Below are positions 36,270 through 45,597 of a stretch of 64,000 bases of DNA, piece after piece; position 1 is the first letter of the stretch, and each line of letters begins with the position of its first letter. The notes beneath the pieces were generated by a model. The model ran no database searches. It had not been told where the DNA came from and was given only the letters and a program-made list of their open reading frames with translations. Source of the stretch: an uncultured Parabacteroides sp. (GTDB lineage Bacteria; Bacteroidota; Bacteroidia; Bacteroidales; Tannerellaceae); contig CALCST010000023.1 in assembly GCA_937894065.1 (NCBI GenBank), forward strand, positions 248,001-312,000, written 5' to 3'. The position numbers and the translations under genes were made by a program.

Positions 36270-37349
36270 TTAGTCTGTTAGTAATTTAACTTGCTGTTCG
36301 TCCACCAATCTTGTAGCACCGGCAACAACAACTTTCTCTCCGGCTTTTACGCCTTCGGCAACGATTACGTTGTCTCTGGATACAAGTCCGCCATCTTTGA
36401 TTTTACGTTTCTCAACCTTCTGAGTTCCCTGGTTGTAGATGAATACAAACTTGTCATTGCTCTTTGTATCTGCTACGACTGCCGATAATGGAACAAGCAC
36501 AGTGTTGCTGTCGAAAGTTCCCTCCTTGATATTCAGTATAACACGGCAGGAGAAACCTACGGCAACCTTATATTTCTCAAGGTCGAAATCTTTATCGTCA
36601 ATTGTCAGATAAACAGGAAGACCGGAACCGTCAGGCGAAGCCTCTACGAAATCCTTTACGCTAGCCTTGAATTTCTTCCCCTTGTAGTTGTCGAACTCCA
36701 CAAACAGTTCGTGTGGGGTGGAGAAATAGACCATATTTGTCTCAGGCATGGTGAATTGTACAAGCAATTTGTTCGGATTGATAAGGCAAACGATTCCCTG
36801 ACCTGCCTGAACCTTCTGATAATTCTCTACATATTTTTTCTGTATGAAGCCTTCGAAAGGAGCTTTAAGCTTTGTCTGTTCTAGCATATTTCCGGCATAG
36901 TTGAATGCTGCTTCGGCATTGGAGAATGCAGCTTCGGTTGACTCATATTCCTGTTTTGATATTGCCTGTTTTGCAAGAAGTCGTTTTGCTCTTTCCAACT
37001 GAGCCTTGGCTGTATGAAAAGAAGATTTCTTTGCTTCATATTCCCATTTGAAATCCTGTGGGTCTATTTCGGCAATTACTTGTCCTGCTTTTACCTTTTC
37101 TCCTTCATCGACATTGAGGGAAACTAGCGGGCCGGACATCTTGAATGCTAAGTCGCTGAATTGGTCTGATGAAACAACTCCACTGAATGATTTTTCGACT
37201 ATTCCAAGAGAAACGGCTTCGGTTACTTTCACCGGTCTTGGGTTATGGTCTTTTACCTGAGGCTGGCTGCATGACACCAGACTGCCGGCAACAAGCACAC
37301 AAATCAATTTTCCTTGTTTCAAGAACTGAGGTAAGATTTCTTTTTTCAT
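36270..37349 (-). CDS. RND efflux periplasmic adaptor (MFP lipoprotein)
   Basis: The 359-residue product has a lipoprotein signal with Cys27 in AGSLVSCSQ, so it is anchored in a membrane from the periplasm. The biotinyl-lipoyl hairpin halves are present (GPLVSLNVDEGEKVKAGQVI and LKAPFEGFIQKKYVENYQKV) around a coiled coil, followed by beta-barrel and membrane-proximal domains (EGVKAGEKVVVAGATRLVDE). It links the RND permease with the TolC channel. It is the first gene of the minus-strand operon, divergent from an AraC regulator that may control it. Confidence 0.93.
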   Translation of the reverse strand: MKKEILPQFLKQGKLICVLVAGSLVSCSQPQVKDHNPRPVKVTEAVSLGIVEKSFSGVVSSDQFSDLAFKMSGPLVSLNVDEGEKVKAGQVIAEIDPQDFKWEYEAKKSSFHTAKAQLERAKRLLAKQAISKQEYESTEAAFSNAEAAFNYAGNMLEQTKLKAPFEGFIQKKYVENYQKVQAGQGIVCLINPNKLLVQFTMPETNMVYFSTPHELFVEFDNYKGKKFKASVKDFVEASPDGSGLPVYLTIDDKDFDLEKYKVAVGFSCRVILNIKEGTFDSNTVLVPLSAVVADTKSNDKFVFIYNQGTQKVEKRKIKDGGLVSRDNVIVAEGVKAGEKVVVAGATRLVDEQQVKLLTD

Positions 37350-37469
37350 TTTATTATTGAAATTATAGTTATAAATTCTAGTCTTTATTTCTTTTTCGAT
37401 GCAAATAAAGGAGATTTAGAACAATATATGGCTACACGATTTTCCATATAAGTATTCTCTTTTTCTTCT

Positions 37470-37490
37470 GTATTTCTAAAAAGGAAATAC
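37470..37490. promoter_or_regulatory. Candidate operator palindrome between adaptor and AraC genes
   Basis: GTATTTC (37470-37476) and GAAATAC (37484-37490) form a perfect 7-bp inverted repeat with a 7-base spacer, in the 220-base divergent intergenic region. It is a candidate site for the adjacent AraC protein, although AraC sites are more often direct repeats. Confidence 0.4.
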
Positions 37491-37569
37491 GGGACAATAA
37501 TGAGGTGATTTGTAACACTGTGTTTTGGCTTTTTATTCGTTATTTCGCAACAGGAAAAGAAAAACTGAT

Positions 37570-38484
37570 ATGAAAGAGGAAATAATGACAAAAGTGCTTT
37601 CTTTTATGGACAACAGACTTGCCATAATTGAGGATTTACAAAGTTTGAATTCTGAAGATGTAGTGAAACTTGAGTCGCATGTGACTGTTCTTTGCCTTCG
37701 TGGAAAAGCTTCTTTATATATAAATGGTGAGGCTCATGAGATTAAAGCAAACGATTTGCTTATTTGCCATCCTAATATAATATTGGAGAAAAGTATGGTG
37801 AGTTTTGATTTCTTTTGCCGGTGCATTATTATGTCTCCTGAGTATATACGTCAGTTGGCTATGCTGTCAAACGATTCGTGGGAAGTGAAGAAGTTTCTGG
37901 AAAATACTCCGGTCTTGTCGCTGTCAGAAGAAGAGGTTGGCTTGTTATGTCATTATTATGATCTTCTTTACTCAAAACTTGTAGGGAAGAAGCGCACGCA
38001 CCAGCGTGAGCTGATAGATGCATTGTTTCAGGCTTTCCTGTATGAGTTTACCGATATATTGGAACGCTTCATAAGTGTTTCCGCTCCTACTTACACAACA
38101 TCTGAAACTATTTTCCGTGATTTCATAGATTTGCTTACGGCTACTTATCCAAAAGAAAGGCGTGTATCGTTTTATGCCGACAAGCTGAATATAACACCGA
38201 AATATTTATCAGTGATATGCAAGAAAGTGGCAGGTCAGACTGCTTCTGACCTGATAGATAAATATGTTATGAATGATATCCAATATTTGCTGAAGAAACA
38301 GAATGTAAGTATAAAGGAAATAGTGAACGAACAGAATTTCCCCAATATCTCATTTTTCGGAAAATATGTGAAGAAACATCTCGGAGTGTCTCCAAAGATG
38401 TATAGGGAACAGTTAGCCGATATGAAATTATCAGTTGTTGACGGAGTTGCTTCAGAAAGAATCGAAAGAGAAAGGCAGCAGTGA
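37570..38484 (+). CDS. AraC-family transcriptional regulator (pump-linked)
   Basis: The 304-residue product has an N-terminal cupin-like sensor (about 25-150; VTVLCLRGKASLYINGE, IKANDLLICHPN) and a C-terminal double HTH (LNITPKYLSVICKKVAGQTA then NEQNFPNISFFGKYVKKHLG, ending VSPKMYREQL). The ATG at 37570 (MKEEIMTKVL) is chosen because the frame upstream begins with TTG and lacks homology-like sequence. Its divergent position next to the RND operon suggests it senses a pump substrate, an inference from context. Its last 33 bases overlap the convergent cytidine deaminase gene. Confidence 0.9.
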   Translation: MKEEIMTKVLSFMDNRLAIIEDLQSLNSEDVVKLESHVTVLCLRGKASLYINGEAHEIKANDLLICHPNIILEKSMVSFDFFCRCIIMSPEYIRQLAMLSNDSWEVKKFLENTPVLSLSEEEVGLLCHYYDLLYSKLVGKKRTHQRELIDALFQAFLYEFTDILERFISVSAPTYTTSETIFRDFIDLLTATYPKERRVSFYADKLNITPKYLSVICKKVAGQTASDLIDKYVMNDIQYLLKKQNVSIKEIVNEQNFPNISFFGKYVKKHLGVSPKMYREQLADMKLSVVDGVASERIERERQQ

Positions 38485-38919
38485 AGAAACTGATTTCAAT
38501 ATTTTTGTTTCCTCTTTACCGCATAGGAGAATTCTTATTTCCTGTTTGAAGCGCTGTTCTGTCTCCAGCAAAACCTGGCAGCAGGAACCGCAAGGAGAAA
38601 TAGTATCAGTTATCGTATCATTATATACAGCAGCTATGGCAATGGCAATGACTGCTTTGTCTGGATATTGCGCGCCGGCAGAAAAAAGAGCCACTCTTTC
38701 CGCGCATAGTCCGGAAGGATATGCTATGTTTTCCTGGTTGTTTCCACATACAATTGTCCCGTCGGATAACAATACGGCTGCTCCAACGTGGAATTTGGAA
38801 TAAGGAGCATATGCTTTCTTTGCAGCATCAACAGCCAAGTCAAACAGTTGTTTGTCTGATTTGCTCAATTCGCTGTTATGGAGCTGTTCATATTGGATTT
38901 GAATGGTATTTGATTTCAT
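38452..38919 (-). CDS. cdd: Cytidine deaminase
   Basis: The 155-residue product has the zinc site of cytidine deaminases: CAERVALFSAG (Cys ligand and catalytic Glu) and PCGSCCQVL (two Cys ligands), with upstream KFHVGAAVLLSDG contacting the nucleoside. It converts cytidine and deoxycytidine to uridine forms in pyrimidine salvage and would be tetrameric and cytosolic. The 3' end overlaps the AraC gene tail by 33 bases in convergent orientation, leaving no room for a terminator between them. Confidence 0.94.
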   Translation of the reverse strand: MKSNTIQIQYEQLHNSELSKSDKQLFDLAVDAAKKAYAPYSKFHVGAAVLLSDGTIVCGNNQENIAYPSGLCAERVALFSAGAQYPDKAVIAIAIAAVYNDTITDTISPCGSCCQVLLETEQRFKQEIRILLCGKEETKILKSVSSLLPFSFDSF

Positions 38920-38950
38920 ATCTATAATAAATAAGCTTAACTTCCAGATA

Positions 38951-39017
38951 ACAAGTTGACAAGAGTTTTTGGATAATAAATTGTAAAGTTACAGGTGTTT
39001 TGCCCTTGTCAACTTGT
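38951..39017. repeat. TTGACAAG inverted repeat pair
   Basis: ACAAGTTGACAAG (38951-38963) and its exact complement CTTGTCAACTTGT (39005-39017) form a 13-bp stem between the phosphoglucomutase terminator and the cdd start. A further GCCTTGTTGAC follows. This is the clearest copy of the dispersed unit. Confidence 0.85.
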
Positions 39018-39070
39018 CTCTGAAGCCTTGTTGACTTTTAAGTTGAGCAACTTTCGAAACTTGAATAAAT

Positions 39071-39128
39071 AAAAAAGAGTTTTTGAGATGCATGGTTGCA
39101 TATACAACTCATACAATCTCAAAAACTC
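39071..39128 (-). terminator. Terminator of the phosphoglucomutase gene
   Basis: GAGTTTTTGAGAT (39077-39089) pairs perfectly with ATCTCAAAAACTC (39116-39128). The A-run at 39071-39076 becomes the U-run on the minus strand, 20 bases after the stop. Confidence 0.9.
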
Positions 39129-39147
39129 CTAAAAATATATTATGGGC

Positions 39148-40896
39148 TTAAATTCCTAGAGAAGCCTTGATTGCTTCAATCTTTTCGTTTGCAGCCTTTT
39201 CAGCAGCTTCAAGTTCGTCAACGCTGTTTACTTTAGAGTGAACTTCGCAATAGAACTTGATTTTTGGTTCAGTTCCTGAAGGACGGATTGAAACCTTTGT
39301 GTTGTCTTCAGTGAAATACTGGATAACATTTGAAGTTGTAGGCATATCCAATGAAATAACTTCATTTTCAACATAATCCTTACCTTTCAAAGTAGCAAAG
39401 TCATACATATATGTAACTTTTGAACCAGCGATTTCAGTAAGAGGATTTTCACGGAAATGTTTCATCATAGCTTCGATTTCTTCAGCACCGCTCTTACCTT
39501 TCTTAACTACAGAAATACCTTTTTCTTTAGAGAAGCCATATTCAACATAAATCTTCTGCAAAAGCTGATACATTGTGATGCCCTGGTCCTTAGCCCAAGC
39601 AGCGATTTCTGCTAGGATAGCACATGCAGAAACAGCATCCTTATCACGAACGAAGTCTTCGCACAAGAAACCGTAGCTTTCTTCGCCACCGCCGATGTAA
39701 TTCTTCTTGCCTTCGTTCTGTTTCATTACGTTAGCAATCCATTTGAAGCCAGTGTAAACGTCATACATTTCAACACCGTTGCGTTCAGCGATAGTGCGGA
39801 TAGTTTCAGTAGTAACGATAGTTTTTACGATATATTCTTTACCCTGAACTTTGCCAAGTTCTTTCCAGCGAGTAATCAAATAGTAAACGAACATCAAAGC
39901 AGTCTGGTTACCGTTCAAAAGAACCCATTCGCCTTCGTTGTTCTTAACAGCTGCACCAACGCGGTCTGCATCAGGGTCTGAAGCAAGAACCAATTCAGCA
40001 TCAGTTTCTTTTGCTTTCTCAACAGCCATAGCCAAAGCTGCAGGTTCTTCAGGGTTTGGAGAAACTACAGTTGGGAAGTCGCCGCTTACAACGTCCTGTT
40101 CCGGAACATGGATAATGTTAGTGAAACCATAAGCAGCCAAAGCCTGAGGAACAAGTTTCACACCTGTACCGTGGATAGGAGTATAGACAATCTTCATGTC
40201 TTTATGACGTGAGATAGCTTCAGGTGACAAAGAAATTGTTTTCAAATCGTTGACATACATGTTGTCGATTTCCTCACCGATAACTTCGATAAGCTTTTTG
40301 TTGCCTTCGAATTTGATATCGCTTGCGTTACGGATTTTGTTTACTTCAGCAATAGTATTTTTGTCGTGAGGAGCAATCATCTGAGCACCGTCGTTCCAGT
40401 ATGCCTTATATCCGTTATATTCTTTAGGATTGTGAGATGCAGTAAGGATAATACCGCTCTGGCATCCAAGTTTACGGATAGCGTATGACATTTCAGGAGT
40501 TGGACGAAGGCTTTCAAAAATATAAACCTTGATTCCGTTTGCAGAGAAAATATCTGCAGAAATTTCAGCAAACTTACGGCTATTGTTGCGGCAGTCGTGA
40601 CCGATAACAACTTTTATTTCGTCTAATTCAGAAAATTCCTGTTTCAAATAGTTTGAAAGACCTTGTGTTGCAGCACCAACAGTATAGATATTCATACGGT
40701 TAGAACCAACACCCATAATACCACGCAACCCACCTGTACCGAATTCCAAGTCCTTATAGAAGCATTCGATTAGTTCTGTCGGGTCTTCATTGTCCAGCAA
40801 TGCTTGAACTTGAGCACGAGTTTCTGCGTCATAACTTTCAGTAAGCCATCCTTGTGCCTTACTTCTTACCATTTCTAAAAGTTCGTTGTTTTCCAT
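39148..40896 (-). CDS. Phospho-sugar mutase (phosphoglucomutase/phosphomannomutase)
   Basis: The 582-residue product carries the four alpha-D-phosphohexomutase elements: substrate entry GTGGLRGIMGVGSN, phosphoserine loop ILTASHNPKEYNGYK (Ser at about 154), metal loop SDPDADRVGAA and sugar loop GGGEESYG. The phosphate-binding C-terminus is RPSGTEPKIKFY. It interconverts hexose 1- and 6-phosphates in glycolysis and sugar-nucleotide supply. The ATG at 40896 is chosen over an upstream in-frame TTG. A minus-strand TAAATTTG at 40948-40955, with TTTG 17 bases upstream, is a weak promoter candidate. Confidence 0.93.
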   Translation of the reverse strand: MENNELLEMVRSKAQGWLTESYDAETRAQVQALLDNEDPTELIECFYKDLEFGTGGLRGIMGVGSNRMNIYTVGAATQGLSNYLKQEFSELDEIKVVIGHDCRNNSRKFAEISADIFSANGIKVYIFESLRPTPEMSYAIRKLGCQSGIILTASHNPKEYNGYKAYWNDGAQMIAPHDKNTIAEVNKIRNASDIKFEGNKKLIEVIGEEIDNMYVNDLKTISLSPEAISRHKDMKIVYTPIHGTGVKLVPQALAAYGFTNIIHVPEQDVVSGDFPTVVSPNPEEPAALAMAVEKAKETDAELVLASDPDADRVGAAVKNNEGEWVLLNGNQTALMFVYYLITRWKELGKVQGKEYIVKTIVTTETIRTIAERNGVEMYDVYTGFKWIANVMKQNEGKKNYIGGGEESYGFLCEDFVRDKDAVSACAILAEIAAWAKDQGITMYQLLQKIYVEYGFSKEKGISVVKKGKSGAEEIEAMMKHFRENPLTEIAGSKVTYMYDFATLKGKDYVENEVISLDMPTTSNVIQYFTEDNTKVSIRPSGTEPKIKFYCEVHSKVNSVDELEAAEKAANEKIEAIKASLGI

Positions 40897-40947
40897 GTTT
40901 TTATTATATTGTGTTTTATTGTTGTCCAATAAGTTTTATTACAATAA

Positions 40948-40976
40948 CAAATTTACGAAAAAATATTAATAACAAA
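40948..40976 (-). promoter_or_regulatory. Possible promoter of the phosphohexomutase gene
   Basis: The minus strand reads TTTG (40973-40976), 17 bases, TAAATTTG (40948-40955). The spacer is two bases shorter than usual. Confidence 0.45.
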
Positions 40977-40980
40977 AGCT

Positions 40981-42717
40981 TTATCTACTTTTTTTGACTT
41001 TTGTAAGTGTCTCAGAATTATTACTGAATGTATATTCATATACAGATTCGTTGTCGCAGGCATCTTTAACATATAATTTCAGATGATGTTTTCCTGGTTT
41101 GAGACGTTTGCTGTCGTAGGTATATGTTATCACAGATTTATTGTTCATTGTGAACAGAGCATATTTCCCGTCAATTTCTCCTCTGTATGTTTCCACACCG
41201 CTGAGGTCGTCCGTAAGGCGGAAAACTATTTTCTTTTTCTGGTTCCATGTTTCCTTGCCGACAGGGATAATTGAAGGCTTTTTAGTGTCTTTCCTTACTG
41301 TGTATGCTCCCAGTTCCCTTATTTCGCCATTAACCCAACCATTCTTATATGTTCCGCCAATCCATCTTTGTTTACCCTTGTTCCATTGCACGATACCGTA
41401 TTGCTTTTTATTTTTCAAAGTATCGGCATCAGAATTTATTTTCAGAGACAACATTGCCTTTTTGTGCAGTGCCACAGGCTCGTCGTTCAGATAATGGGTT
41501 GGAGCCATCAGAGTTGTATCGTCGCGGACAGAATATTTTATGTAAACACTCTGGTATAAGTTTCCTTTAGGAATATGCATACGCACACCTTTTGCTCCGA
41601 AACGGTTGTCCTTGCTCCATATAAATAATTCTCTTCCTTCTGTTTCTGCTGTCGGAATATCTTGTTTTTTCCCTTTTACCGGAATCTTCAGAGTAGTCGT
41701 ATTTCCAAAATAATCTTTCAGCGTATATATGAAGTTATATGTCCTTTCTTCATTAATATTTACTATTCCCCTGTTTCTTGCAGATAAGAATCTCAACTTG
41801 TTTCCTGGGTCAACAAAACTTTTAATATAGAAAGAATTGTTGTTCTTCCAGTCAGCATAATCAATCAGGCTGTTCAGATATCTTGTCTCGCTGAATGCAA
41901 AACGGTCAATCTCGCTGTTGAAAATTTCTTCTCCGTCCACTGAAAGAGAAATGGAGCGAACTCCATATATATTGGGTGTTCCATCCATTTTGTCGTAGCA
42001 TTTTATGGCAAAACCAATTTCACCCCATGCTTCAACAGCTTCAGCCTTTTGTTTCTTTGACTTTGCGTCGTTTATGATTTTAATATTCTGCTTCTTGGAC
42101 GAACTGTTTACAATTCCACCTCCTTCAACGGGATATACCCTTATTCCTCTTATCTGCGGTGCAGTCTTATCTTTTATCGACTTGCTGAAATAAGGAATCG
42201 GGTCCATTACATCTTCCGTTTTTGTATCTCTCACTTCAAAATGCAGGTGAGGACCACCGGAACTTCCAGTATTCCCGGAATAAGCAACTATTTCTCCCTT
42301 CTTCACCGGAAACATATCTGATTTTGGAAAAAGATTTACAGAGAATGATTCCTTGGCGTATTGCTGCTCCTTGATATATTTCTCAACTTTGGCAGGAAAC
42401 TTTTTCAGATGTCCATAGACAGTTGTAGTTCCATCCGGATGGTCGATATACAGACAATTCCCGTATCCTGTGGGGCTTACTGAAATCCTTGAAATATATC
42501 CATCCTGAATTGCCTTTATTGGTTTCCCTTCAGCTCCTTGAGTCTTGAAATCAATTCCTGAGTGGAAATGATTTGCACGCAATTCTCCGAAATTGCCACT
42601 CAGCAATATTGGAAAATCAAAAGGGTTGGGCAATTGTTTTTTTGTCTGTGCCGTAGCATTTGCACCTACACTTGCCGAAAGTAATATTGAAATAGCTAGT
42701 ATTTGTTTTAGTTTCAT
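40981..42717 (-). CDS. M23-family (LytM) metallopeptidase
   Basis: The 578-residue product has a signal peptide (MKLKQILAISILLSASVGAN). The M23 catalytic domain is near the N-terminus with zinc ligands in HFHSGIDFKT (HxxxD) and HLHFEVRD (HxH). It is followed by a long beta-rich C-terminal part with Ig-like segments (DDLSGVETYRGEIDGKYALF). M23 enzymes cut peptidoglycan cross-bridges, or act as non-catalytic partners in envelope processes; here the zinc site looks intact. The start at 42717 is favoured over an in-frame ATG at 42762 because the promoter -7 box lies between them. Confidence 0.9.
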   Translation of the reverse strand: MKLKQILAISILLSASVGANATAQTKKQLPNPFDFPILLSGNFGELRANHFHSGIDFKTQGAEGKPIKAIQDGYISRISVSPTGYGNCLYIDHPDGTTTVYGHLKKFPAKVEKYIKEQQYAKESFSVNLFPKSDMFPVKKGEIVAYSGNTGSSGGPHLHFEVRDTKTEDVMDPIPYFSKSIKDKTAPQIRGIRVYPVEGGGIVNSSSKKQNIKIINDAKSKKQKAEAVEAWGEIGFAIKCYDKMDGTPNIYGVRSISLSVDGEEIFNSEIDRFAFSETRYLNSLIDYADWKNNNSFYIKSFVDPGNKLRFLSARNRGIVNINEERTYNFIYTLKDYFGNTTTLKIPVKGKKQDIPTAETEGRELFIWSKDNRFGAKGVRMHIPKGNLYQSVYIKYSVRDDTTLMAPTHYLNDEPVALHKKAMLSLKINSDADTLKNKKQYGIVQWNKGKQRWIGGTYKNGWVNGEIRELGAYTVRKDTKKPSIIPVGKETWNQKKKIVFRLTDDLSGVETYRGEIDGKYALFTMNNKSVITYTYDSKRLKPGKHHLKLYVKDACDNESVYEYTFSNNSETLTKVKKSR

Positions 42718-42738
42718 TATAATCTTAGTTTGTGATAA

Positions 42739-42770
42739 CAAAGGTAATGTTTTAGATTTCATAAGTCAAA
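42739..42770 (-). promoter_or_regulatory. Promoter of the M23 peptidase gene
   Basis: The minus strand reads TTTG (42767-42770), a 20-base spacer, then TACCTTTG (42739-42746), a full consensus match. Transcription would start about 15 bases before the ATG at 42717, which rules out the longer reading. Confidence 0.85.
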
Positions 42771-42912
42771 TGATTTTTCTCTGCCATGAACTTATCATTG
42801 ACGCTATGAAAATATTTGATATTTTCTCTGAAACATTTGACATTTCATTTAAAACAACAGATATTTCAGAAGAAACACTATTATGTATTTACATGAATTT
42901 CGCATTAACCGG

Positions 42913-43941
42913 TTATGGAACGATTACAAAATCAGCCATGACAGGAAGATGGTCGCTGAATCCTCCTTCATATTTATATCCATAATAAGTTCTGAAAGGT
43001 CTTTTTCCTTTCCATGTCCTGTCTGCTTTTAACAGGAATGATGGAGAATGGACTCTGTTGCTACCTTCAATAAACTTTATCCGGCTTTTACCATATATAA
43101 TATTAGTGTTTACAATTATATGGTCAATCTGGCTCCAGTTTCCCTGATATTTGTGCGTTCCTCCGGCATTAGTGAAAAGATTGTATAAACTGTTACCTTC
43201 GATGTTGCTGTCCGAAACTTTTTCCGGCATATCTTTTGCCTTCAGACCTTCTGTAAGAGTGCGGCTTTGAGGCGTGTCGTTGAAGTCACCCATTATAATA
43301 ATGTTAGACTCCTTATTGTTATTCATAATTGAATCCGCCTTTTCTTTTATCAGGGATGCTGCATTAAGCCTTGCGTCTTCCGTCTCTTTCTCTCCTCCAT
43401 ATTTTGAAGGAAAATGAACTGTGAAAATATCCATTGAAGCTGAATGTAAGGTTTGTGCATTCAGGTAGAGAATCTGCCTCGTAGGTCTCTGTCTATTTCC
43501 CGTGGATACATCAATATTCTCCTGATTCAGGACTCTTATAATATCTCTTCTGTACAGAATAGCAACATTTATTCCTCTAACGTCGTTTCCGTCTGTTATC
43601 CTGTATTCATACATGAAATTCCTCAATGGTGTTTTTTCTGTAAGGTCCTTAAGTATGCTTTCGTTCTCAACTTCGCACAGCCCGATTATAGCCGGGGGAT
43701 TCCACTCGGAAGCCGACAAAATAACTTTGGCAATTTGCTGAAGCTTGAGGTTGTATCTTTTGTTGGTCCAATGCCTTATTCCTTCAGGAGTGAAATCATC
43801 GTCAGACTTTTCCGGATTATTTTCCGTATCGAAGAAATTCTCCACATTATAGAATAAAACACGAAAGACTTCTTGTCCTTTCGCAATGTTGGGGACAAGA
43901 AGCCTTATGATAAATATAAAAATAATGGAGTGAAATTTCAT
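42913..43941 (-). CDS. Exported endonuclease/exonuclease/phosphatase-fold protein
   Basis: The 342-residue product has a signal peptide (MKFHSIIFIFIIRLLVPNIA). EEP-fold motifs are in order: RVLFYNVENFFDT (Asn/Glu), IGLCEVENE (metal Glu), IIIMGDFNDTPQS (Asp/Asn) and the C-terminal GGFSDHLPVMADF (Asp-His pair). The family cleaves phosphodiesters in nucleic acids or phospholipids; export suggests an envelope or extracellular substrate. The ATG at 43941 is preferred over an upstream TTG. It begins 7 bases after the beta-helix lipoprotein gene ends, so the two form an operon from the promoter at 45481-45512. Confidence 0.88.
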   Translation of the reverse strand: MKFHSIIFIFIIRLLVPNIAKGQEVFRVLFYNVENFFDTENNPEKSDDDFTPEGIRHWTNKRYNLKLQQIAKVILSASEWNPPAIIGLCEVENESILKDLTEKTPLRNFMYEYRITDGNDVRGINVAILYRRDIIRVLNQENIDVSTGNRQRPTRQILYLNAQTLHSASMDIFTVHFPSKYGGEKETEDARLNAASLIKEKADSIMNNNKESNIIIMGDFNDTPQSRTLTEGLKAKDMPEKVSDSNIEGNSLYNLFTNAGGTHKYQGNWSQIDHIIVNTNIIYGKSRIKFIEGSNRVHSPSFLLKADRTWKGKRPFRTYYGYKYEGGFSDHLPVMADFVIVP

Positions 43942-43948
43942 GCTATAA

Positions 43949-45433
43949 TTACTTTTCTTCCTCCGGAACATACTCATATGCTCCGATAGTCGGTCCGGCA
44001 ACACTCTCAAGCCTTTTTACGCCCAGTCTGTCGATAGGATAGGAGGCTGAAACAGCAGGGTCAGCTTTTCCTACACCAACAGATGTTTCCTCGGCAATGC
44101 GGAAATCATATTGATACTTATTCTTTTCTCCGCCTTTAAGTTTATATACAGGTCTGCTTTCGTCGTTAGCGAAAATTACGGATTTGAAATGTTCGTTGTT
44201 TTCGCCGTTAGTTGTCACAACGCAGTGATTGAACAAATAATTGAATTGTGCCGCGTCATTCTCCGACATAGCTATTTCACCATTTAATTTATCAGTTCCT
44301 GCACCATAACTACCGTCAATTATACAATTGTCGAAGTTTGCATTCAAGTCTGCATTCACCGTGTTGCCGTCTTTACTGTAATTATTAGCCAATGCCAGAC
44401 AAACTGTTGTGCGCTGAACCAGAGTGATGAAATTAGCCAATGTGCAGTGTGCAAAATTGTAATCACCCGAAACAAGTGCCACAACACTACCTCCGGCATT
44501 TGTGATTTCAGAATTATATACAACCATTTTGCAGTTGATTGCACTGAAAGCATTCTCGCTCATATTTGTTATTTGCGAATTGCTCACTGTCAGTTTCAGA
44601 TTGTCCGGATTTGATGCTTCGGCGGTTACACCTGTAGTTCCGTTTCTGATAATCGTATGACTAAGAGAGTTGTTGAAGCTTGAGTTTTTAAGGAAAATAC
44701 CTCCCCATTGTCCTGGTGTCCTGTCATAAGGAAGCACGTCGTTGAGGATGAAATCCAGGCGGTCACCTCGGATTATAACGGGATTCTCCATAGTTCCGCA
44801 AGACTTCAATGTTCCGTATGAAATGATGTTTGCCTTGTCGTGCATATACATTGAAACGCCTTTCTCCAATTGCAGAGTGGCACCGTTATTTATCACAATG
44901 CTGTCATACACCAGATAAGGTTTGTCTGCCTTGAAAACAGTGTCTTTATTTATATGTACTCCACCTTTCATCAGGTGAACATCCTGTCCGAATGCTTCAA
45001 GATTTACAACTTGTTTTATACCGTTTGTGACAAACACAACTGAATCTTCGACAAGCATAGGCTGGTTCTTTCCGTTCGGATCAACCGTAACTTCAACAAG
45101 AACAAACAAGCTGTCTTCTTCAAGAATAGGAATATTATTGAAGTAGTCACCTTTTCTTCCATCTACATTTATTCTGAATCCGGTAGTTTCGGCTCCGGCA
45201 AGCATGATAGTTTCAATATTCAGTGGCTCTTTGTTTTTATTATATATCATGAATTGTTTTGTGGCTGAGCCAATGCTGGTAAACACCGTGTCGAAAGATA
45301 AGGTATCAGTAGAGAATGACAAACGATGGTTAGGATTGGTTGAGAAGTTGTCATCCAATCTGTTGCAAGCTGAAAATATTGCTGAACAAATAATCAGTGC
45401 AATTAGTATCAATGGAGATATTATACGTTTCAT
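43949..45433 (-). CDS. Beta-helix-like lipoprotein
   Basis: The 494-residue lipoprotein has a signal ending IFSAC (lipobox, residues about 20-24). An N-terminal Ig-like region (about 50-150; IGSATKQFMIYNKNKEPLNI) is followed by parallel beta-helix rungs (DSIVINNGATLQLEKGVSMY, NIISYGTLKSCGTMENPVII, HTIIRNGTTGVTAEA, VSNSQITNMSENAFSAINC). Family members are surface or periplasmic proteins of unknown function. Translation starts at 45433: the in-frame TTG at 45511 lies in the -33 box. Confidence 0.82.
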   Translation of the reverse strand: MKRIISPLILIALIICSAIFSACNRLDDNFSTNPNHRLSFSTDTLSFDTVFTSIGSATKQFMIYNKNKEPLNIETIMLAGAETTGFRINVDGRKGDYFNNIPILEEDSLFVLVEVTVDPNGKNQPMLVEDSVVFVTNGIKQVVNLEAFGQDVHLMKGGVHINKDTVFKADKPYLVYDSIVINNGATLQLEKGVSMYMHDKANIISYGTLKSCGTMENPVIIRGDRLDFILNDVLPYDRTPGQWGGIFLKNSSFNNSLSHTIIRNGTTGVTAEASNPDNLKLTVSNSQITNMSENAFSAINCKMVVYNSEITNAGGSVVALVSGDYNFAHCTLANFITLVQRTTVCLALANNYSKDGNTVNADLNANFDNCIIDGSYGAGTDKLNGEIAMSENDAAQFNYLFNHCVVTTNGENNEHFKSVIFANDESRPVYKLKGGEKNKYQYDFRIAEETSVGVGKADPAVSASYPIDRLGVKRLESVAGPTIGAYEYVPEEEK

Positions 45434-45480
45434 ACAACTTGTAAATTGAAAAAATATCTTTTGTTTTGGTTTTATTAATA

Positions 45481-45512
45481 CAAAAATACAAAACAAAAGT
45501 TTTTTATACAAA
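45481..45512 (-). promoter_or_regulatory. Promoter of the lipoprotein/nuclease-fold operon
   Basis: The minus strand reads TTTG (45509-45512), a 20-base spacer, TATTTTTG (45481-45488). It directs a leader of about 40 nt to the ATG at 45433. Confidence 0.85.
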
Positions 45513-45515
45513 TTT

Positions 45516-45580
45516 AAAGGGAATAAAGTTAAGAAAATCTTATAAATTTTGATTTCACTAACTTTACTCCCTTTATTATA
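45516..45580 (-). terminator. Terminator of pepD
   Basis: GGGAATAAAGTTA (45519-45531) pairs with TAACTTTACTCCC (45559-45571) with one mismatch and is extended by AAA/TTT. It lies 18 bases beyond the PepD stop and abuts the next promoter. Confidence 0.7.
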
Positions 45581-45597
45581 ACGTATGTATCCTCAAA

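Noticed and set aside
42718..42762. Longer N-terminus of the M23 peptidase starting at 42762
   Set aside because: The extension contains the -7 promoter box, and the signal peptide begins at the 42717 ATG.
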